Origin: Euphorbia lathyris
Taxonomy: Eukaryota > Streptophyta > Magnoliopsida > Malpighiales > Euphorbiaceae
Direction: 5' to 3'
NCBI RefSeq assembly: GCF_963576675.1
Contig: NC_088916.1
Coordinates: forward strand, 85,515,501-85,579,500
Length of the DNA stretch: 64,000 nt
The position numbers and the translations under genes are program-made. Under the pieces are notes generated by a model. The model was not told where the DNA came from and searched no databases. It was given only the letters and a program-made list of their open reading frames with translations. Positions 59,065-64,000 of this stretch are shown here, in pieces (the first letter of the stretch is position 1; every line of letters starts with the position of its first letter).

Positions 59065-59090
59065 AATGAGAAAGGGAAGGATTTATATAG
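59065..59090 (-). promoter_or_regulatory. TATA box ahead of the Athila-type ORF
   Basis: Minus-strand cccctatataaatcctt (59074-59090) lies about 90 bases upstream of ATG 58990, with a CT-rich leader between. It suggests a separate promoter for this ORF. Confidence 0.5.
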
Positions 59091-59156
59091 GGGAGTGAAA
59101 GGGAGCACCCCTCGCGTATTTCACCTCTTCCCATTTTTTGATGGAAAAAAGGGACG

Positions 59157-59606
59157 GACGCGGGGCGTACATGGGGATACGCCCCGCGTAAAAGGAGGAA
59201 GTTAAAGAATTTTTTTTTCGGTTTTTTAGCAGTTTTTGAATTTTTATGGGTTTCAATTAATGTGTTTATGTTTTGTTAATTCTTTTTAATGTTTTTATGT
59301 TATAATTAAGAGGGTAATTAAGACTAAATTTATTATGGAGGGGAGGTTAAAGAGATTTTAAATTTTGAAAAGGTGGGATGTGATTGGAGAGAGAAGAGGT
59401 GGAGTGGAGAAGTGGGAAAGATTTTTGGGGAAGAGGAGAAGGTGATGGGAAGGGTGGGAGAGGGAAAAGTGGGAAAGCTGCCATGGAGAGTTGTAATTCA
59501 CAACTCCCCGAGGATACGCGAGCGTGCCCTAGGGCACGTCCCGCGTGTCCTACCACGTGGCTTTTATTTAGGAGGGGGCTAAATGCCAAAGGTTACGCGG
59601 GGCGTG
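59157..59606. repeat. GC quasi-palindrome modules upstream of the ORF
   Basis: Pairs start at 59157/59178 (spacing 21; the 12-bp core acgcggggcgta faces its exact inverse) and 59515/59535 (spacing 20, one unit a base short). A single unit is at 59594. Confidence 0.8.
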
Positions 59607-59647
59607 GCAGGAGGGGATAGTCGGTGAGCTTGACTTAGCATTTCCTC

Positions 59648-60037
59648 CTAGGTGTATGCTTCCATTCGCTTGAGAAATTCAAATTCTTGAATAAACAACC
59701 CGTACCTGCAAAACGGGTTATTAATCTCAACAAAAATTGATAAAAACCAAAAACTACATTTAAAGAAATTAATGAAGAGTTTAGTTTGCTCCCTTTTTGA
59801 CTCCTTTGGTAGTTCAAAAAGAGTGAAATATTCTGAGGTAGAAGGAACCTCAAACTCTTGTAGTTCAGGATTCATTTCCATGGGTCCGCACACAACCGGC
59901 TCATCGATGTCCATTTTCTTGCAACTGAGACAACCTTTATTATTTGGAGAATCTTCTTGAGAAAACTCAATTAACTCGAGCTTTCCATTTTGACCAACCC
60001 TAAAAACCTTAAAATAATGTAAGTGCACTGCGCACAA
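59648..60037 (-). pseudogene. Coding-like fragment, unknown
   Basis: A 129-codon frame with GCLSCKKMDIDEPVVCGPME and ELQEFEVPSTSEYFTLFEL. The CxxC and the acidic/aromatic pattern look like real protein, but I do not recognise it. It lies 5' of the Athila-type ORF on the same strand and may be part of the same element or an older host remnant. Confidence 0.35.
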
Positions 60038-60690
60038 TTTTTTTTTTAAAAAAATGTTTAAATTTTTTTAAATATTTAAATATATTTGTAATAATATATT
60101 GATATATTTCAATACAAATAAATGTTTATTTTAGAATTAAAACTCTTTTTTATGGAAAATATAAGAAAATTTATGGATAATTAATGCTTATATACAACCC
60201 TTATGGTTGTATATATCATTTGCCTTTAATTAATCATTCTTGAAAAAGACAATTTGTATTAAATGCTATGATTAACGTTTTTTATGACAATTAAAATTAA
60301 AAAAAGAAAAAAAAAATCTATATAAAATTAGTTAAGGTTAGAATAGTCTATTTAACTAATAAAAAAAATTTATAGCCATTGTATTCACTCATTTTCTATC
60401 CACCTATCTTTATTGAATATAATATTACATAAAAATACCAATCCCAATTCACCCTTTTATGGAACTTTCCCCTCTCTTTTTATGTGCCCACTTCTGTCCA
60501 AAGTTATGACTAAAATACACATCATCCAACTAACCAATCATTGATTTCATATTTTAATTTCTGTGACTAGTATTTTAATTTCATAGGAAAAAAATGTTAA
60601 AACCTCAATATTCAGATATTGGAGCAACAAAATCAAGCACCGTTAGATCGTTTCAATTATGAACAGAAACTATCTTCTGGTTGGGTCTTA
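60038..60690. other. AT-rich intergenic
   Basis: Very AT-rich (60050-60380), no coding signal. It ends in tta next to a CACTA terminus. Confidence 0.5.
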
Positions 60691-61075
60691 CACTAGTGGA
60701 AAAATGTTCATTTGCATCGCCTCATTTGTATCGGCCCCTTATAACTCGCGATGCAAAAAAGACATTTGCATCGGCCCTTTAAAAGGGACCGACGCAATTG
60801 TCATGAAATACAGTATTTACGTCGGCCCTTTATTAAGGACTGATGCAAATGCGTTTGTTATTTGCATCGGACCTTTGTTACGGGCCAAAGCAAAAATCAA
60901 TTTAGGCATTTGCATCGGCCTGCTTGAAAGGACCGATGCAAATACTATTATCATTTGCATCGGCCCTTTGTTATGGACCGATGCAAAAGTCAATTTCGTC
61001 ATTTGCATCGGCCTGCTTGAAAGGACCGATGCAAATACTTGCATCGACCTTAGTTAGGGGGCGATGCAAATAAAC
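60691..61075 (+). mobile_element. End of a third CACTA transposon
   Basis: It starts CACTAGTGGAAAAATG at 60691. The next 380 bp are an array of direct and inverted copies of catttgcatcggcc / ggaccgatgcaaat, the subterminal repeats of a CACTA end. The other terminus is not in the window, so the element probably extends past 64000 or is truncated. Confidence 0.7.
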
Positions 61076-62738
61076 ATCACATTTTTTCTTAGTTTCCTCG
61101 ATAGGGAAAAAAAGCTGAGAAGTCTAGGTCAAATTTTCTTCTAGCGAATTTCGAAAGGCAACCCGCCACTGGAAGACTGGCGCCCTCGGTCGAAGCAAAA
61201 GGAAATAAACGAGTTGAATATCGGCTTCTTTCCACTCCTAGATGAAACTTGGAATTGAAAGTCTCTAGTTTGAAGACTCAAATCGATTGGTTTCCTTGAT
61301 CCATATGTGTCTCTCTTCATTTTTGAACTGCCCATTCCATCTACATATTGAATTTTTGGCGATCTGCAGTACAGACGATCCCAATTGATGGGTGTTAATA
61401 CAAGGGGATCAAAGGAAACCTAGTCTGGCCTGAACGTCCGCTTTCTCAAAACTAGTAGTACTGCAATAGAGAAGGCTTATTCCTCATTCTGGAAATCGGA
61501 TTCTCTACTATCTCATTCTCTAGTGGCTTGTTCCTCAGCATTCCCGATTTCCACTTTGGTCCTTATGATATTTTTGGTAATTTCCCTTCAATCTTGTTTA
61601 TCCACTTGTCTTCTACTTTCAAATTATGCTGGTTAGGTATTTTGATTTGAATAATTTCACAAGCTTGGATTGAAATACCTGTACGGTTTGATATGGGTCT
61701 TATTTTTGTTTTAATTTAGGTATTTTGGAAGTTCATATACTTTTGTTTTTGTTTTAATTTAGTTATTTATCTTTTATTGAAGTTCATTACCTCTGTAATT
61801 TATCAGTTGGCTTGATAGCTACCTTCAATATTGCCGAGTCCTCAATCTCTGAGTGATCTGCATCTTCTTATATTCCCTTCAATATTGGCGAGTCCTCAAG
61901 CTTCCTGTGAGTGATCTACATCTTGTATCCGTTTTTTTTTTCAATCTGTTTTTTTATTAGGGCATTGTGTTTCCACTCTAGTTAAGCCTGCATATCTCTT
62001 TTCCAGAAAAGCTCCTGAACTGGAAGCTTGTAGAAGGGAATAAGAATAAATTTGTATTATATTAACAAATTAAAAAGAGTAAATTTGTTAGTAAATTATT
62101 AACATAGCAACAAAAAGAGCGCATATATTGGTTGAGATAGTAAACTTGCTAAGCTTGAGATAGTACGGACCTAAGGGTTTGAAGAGGCAAGCCTCAGGAA
62201 TATTTTTGCAACTAACCTATATATATTGGTGTTGGTCGTGGACTTGGAGCCAAACCTCATGATGATGATGTTGGACAAACGATTACGTCTGTCTTAAAAA
62301 TGTTAGATGTGATTTTCCAAAAACAAAACAAACACAGAAAAATATATAAACAGTAAAACTAGAAATTAAAAGAGCAGGAGTTAGACAAATCTGAGGCCTG
62401 TATTAGCAGTTTTCTTAAGACAGATGTCGTCGCTATTGACGATTGTCTCCCAGGATATTACGCAAGCGAACTCAAACCGTGTGTAGCCTAGTTATCACCG
62501 GAGTATGAAAATAAGAACAATGTGAACAGACGGAGAGTGTTTTGAAAAAATTCAACAACTTTTTAGCCGCTTGTGAATTTTGACAATCCATTCTATATAA
62601 ATAGAACTCGAAAGGATATGTCATTTCACGAACAAACACGACTGTACACGGACAGACACGACTGTTTACGTACAAACACGACTGTTCACGAAGGACACGA
62701 CTATTCATGTAAGGAGGTGTTTGTTGGTATTAAAATTA
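61076..62738. other. Interior or flank of the CACTA element
   Basis: Mixed sequence without a supported gene. ccttcaatattgscgagtcctcaa is duplicated at 61822-61846 and 61877-61901. 62627-62710 carries four 18-22-bp repeats with core acacgactgt. Confidence 0.4.
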
Positions 62739-63542
62739 AGGGTAAATTCCAAAAAAAAACCCTGTGGTTTCACCAATTTCCAAATAAATCCCTGTGGTTT
62801 GTTTTTACCAAAAAAAAGGAGCCTGGTTTACGTCGTTAACAGTGTTAAAAATGCTGACGTTGCAAAGGGTAAAGTTGGAAAAACGATTTTTTTTATTTTT
62901 TTTATTTTTCTTTCTTCTTCTTCTTCTTCTTCTTCCTCCTCCTCCTCCTCCTCCTCTTCTTCTTCTTCTTCTTCTTTTTCTTCTTCTTCTTCCTCCTCTT
63001 CTTCTTCTTCTTCCCCTCTCTCTCACTCTTCTCTTTTTCTTCCTCTCTCTCTTCCCTTCTTCTTTTTTGTTTTTTTTTTGTTTCGATTTCAGATTTCCAA
63101 AATCTGAAAATTCCAGATTTCTGGAAATTTCCAGAAATCTGCAAATTCCCAGATTTCCGATTCTGGAAATCTGGAAAAGATTTCTGGGTTCTGGAAATTT
63201 TCAGATTTCCGATTCTGGAAATCTGGAATTCCAGAAATCTGGAAATTTCAGATTTCCGAAATCGGAAATCTCCGATTAAAAAAAAGAAGAAAAAGAGGAA
63301 GGAGAAGAGAGAGAGGAAGAAGAAGAAGAAGAACAAGAAGAAGAAGAACAAGAAGAAGAAGGAAGGAAGGAAGGAAGGAGAAGAAAAGAAAGAAAGAAGA
63401 AGGAAAGAAAAAACACTGTTAACCCATTTTCTGTTTTTCGGGTAACGGCGTAAACCACGCTTTTTTTTTTTGTAAAAACAAACCACAAGGGTTTATTTGG
63501 AAATCGGTGAAACCACATGGGTTTTTTTTTGGAATTTACCCT
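62739..63542. mobile_element. Giant foldback element with TTC/GAA arms
   Basis: It starts agggtaaattcc and ends ggaatttaccct; arms of about 110 bp are near inverse copies. Target duplication aaaatta lies at 62732-62738 and 63543-63549. Inside, a pyrimidine tract (TTC/CCT, 62908-63060) faces a purine tract (GAA, 63285-63410). The centre is a cluster of inverted ccagatttc/gaaatctgg words. The whole 804 bp can fold into one hairpin. Long Ser/Leu/Lys/Arg-only frames here are artefacts of the tracts. Confidence 0.8.
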
Positions 63543-63549
63543 AAAATTA

Positions 63550-64000
63550 ACAAAAAAATTTATTCAAATTTTTCCAACAGATGAATGTTAGTATGGTAAT
63601 CGACATGTTTCCGAATGGTGTGCCTTCTAGCCTGACTAGATGGTAGAAACTAGAAACACATAGAATGCATCCATGACCACATACCTTTGTAAAAATTGAT
63701 ATGTAGAGACATCTCCTATGAGATCTGAAATCGAAATTGATAATAGAAACCTATAAGATTTTGCATAAGCCTTTTATGATAATCTAAAGTGATTTACAAG
63801 CTAATGCGGTAGCTAGATCATGAGCTTATAGATTGACAGCTGGGCTTATATATGGAGAAAATTTGAGGGACCTTCACTTTTCACAGATGGAAATAGAAAG
63901 TATTCTTTTAAAAATCTTAGTTTATGATAACATCTATGTACTTTTCCCATATTACAAGCTTTTGAATTGATGTAGTTATTGTGGTGTTAGGTTTAACGGT
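63550..64000. other. Intergenic to window end
   Basis: No gene or repeat supported. Confidence 0.4.

Noticed and set aside
60659..61057. 132-codon ORF with repeated CIGPL/TDAN pattern
   Set aside because: Translation of the CACTA subterminal repeats.
62721..63518. Several long Ser/Leu/Lys/Arg/Glu ORFs
   Set aside because: Produced by TTC/CCT and GAA tracts of the foldback element; no real protein pattern.

Overview
The window is nuclear DNA of a plant, most likely a eudicot. It is AT-rich and holds spliceosomal introns, nested plant LTR retrotransposons, CACTA transposons and remnants of plant gene families (UDP-glycosyltransferase, chloroplast J-protein, B3 domain, NHL/LEA_2). I found no fully intact host gene. 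Every host-like coding segment carries a nonsense codon, a frameshift or a truncation. I saw no rRNA, tRNA or CRISPR array, and the species cannot be named from the sequence.

Layout. 1-2628 is AT-rich intergenic DNA with a foldback element (about 1439-1916) and a long clean hairpin (2045-2389). 2629-16797 is a non-autonomous LTR retrotransposon (1.35-kb LTRs carrying a GGATCTC minisatellite, TSD attca, one acidic-protein ORF). A complete 10-kb Tat-lineage Ty3/gypsy element (5360-15426, TSD aaagg) sits inside it, with two RNase H domains and an intron-bearing antisense gene. A copia RNase H scrap (17127-17345) and a broken UGT gene (17830-19999) follow.

20252-35408 is a truncated Sirevirus-like Ty1/copia element (A). 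Its gag is split by a complete, oppositely oriented relative (B, 21538-32991, TSD gaggt) that has gag, pol and a 770-codon env-like ORF. Element A ends abruptly against a gypsy integrase/LINE RNase H chimera. 36655-38091 holds a J-domain fragment, an Athila-like LTR fragment and a B3-domain exon. 38785-43675 is a CACTA element carrying exons of an ATAD2-like AAA/bromodomain gene. 44398-45108 is an NHL/LEA_2-type gene with one in-frame stop. 46173-46392 is a tiny LINE insertion with a 12-bp TSD. 46800-49850 is a 168-bp tandem repeat region hit by small transposons.

49860-60040 is an Athila-like Ty3/gypsy element on the minus strand. Its ORF is split in frame by a second CACTA element (53770-58264). 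A third CACTA end starts at 60691, and a giant foldback element with TTC/GAA arms lies at 62739-63542.

The least explained signal is a set of paired 13-bp GC-rich quasi-palindromes (form YACGC-NNN-GCGTR). They are placed almost always exactly 21 bp apart and recur about 24 times, only in the Athila-like element and in its separate LTR fragment at 37247.
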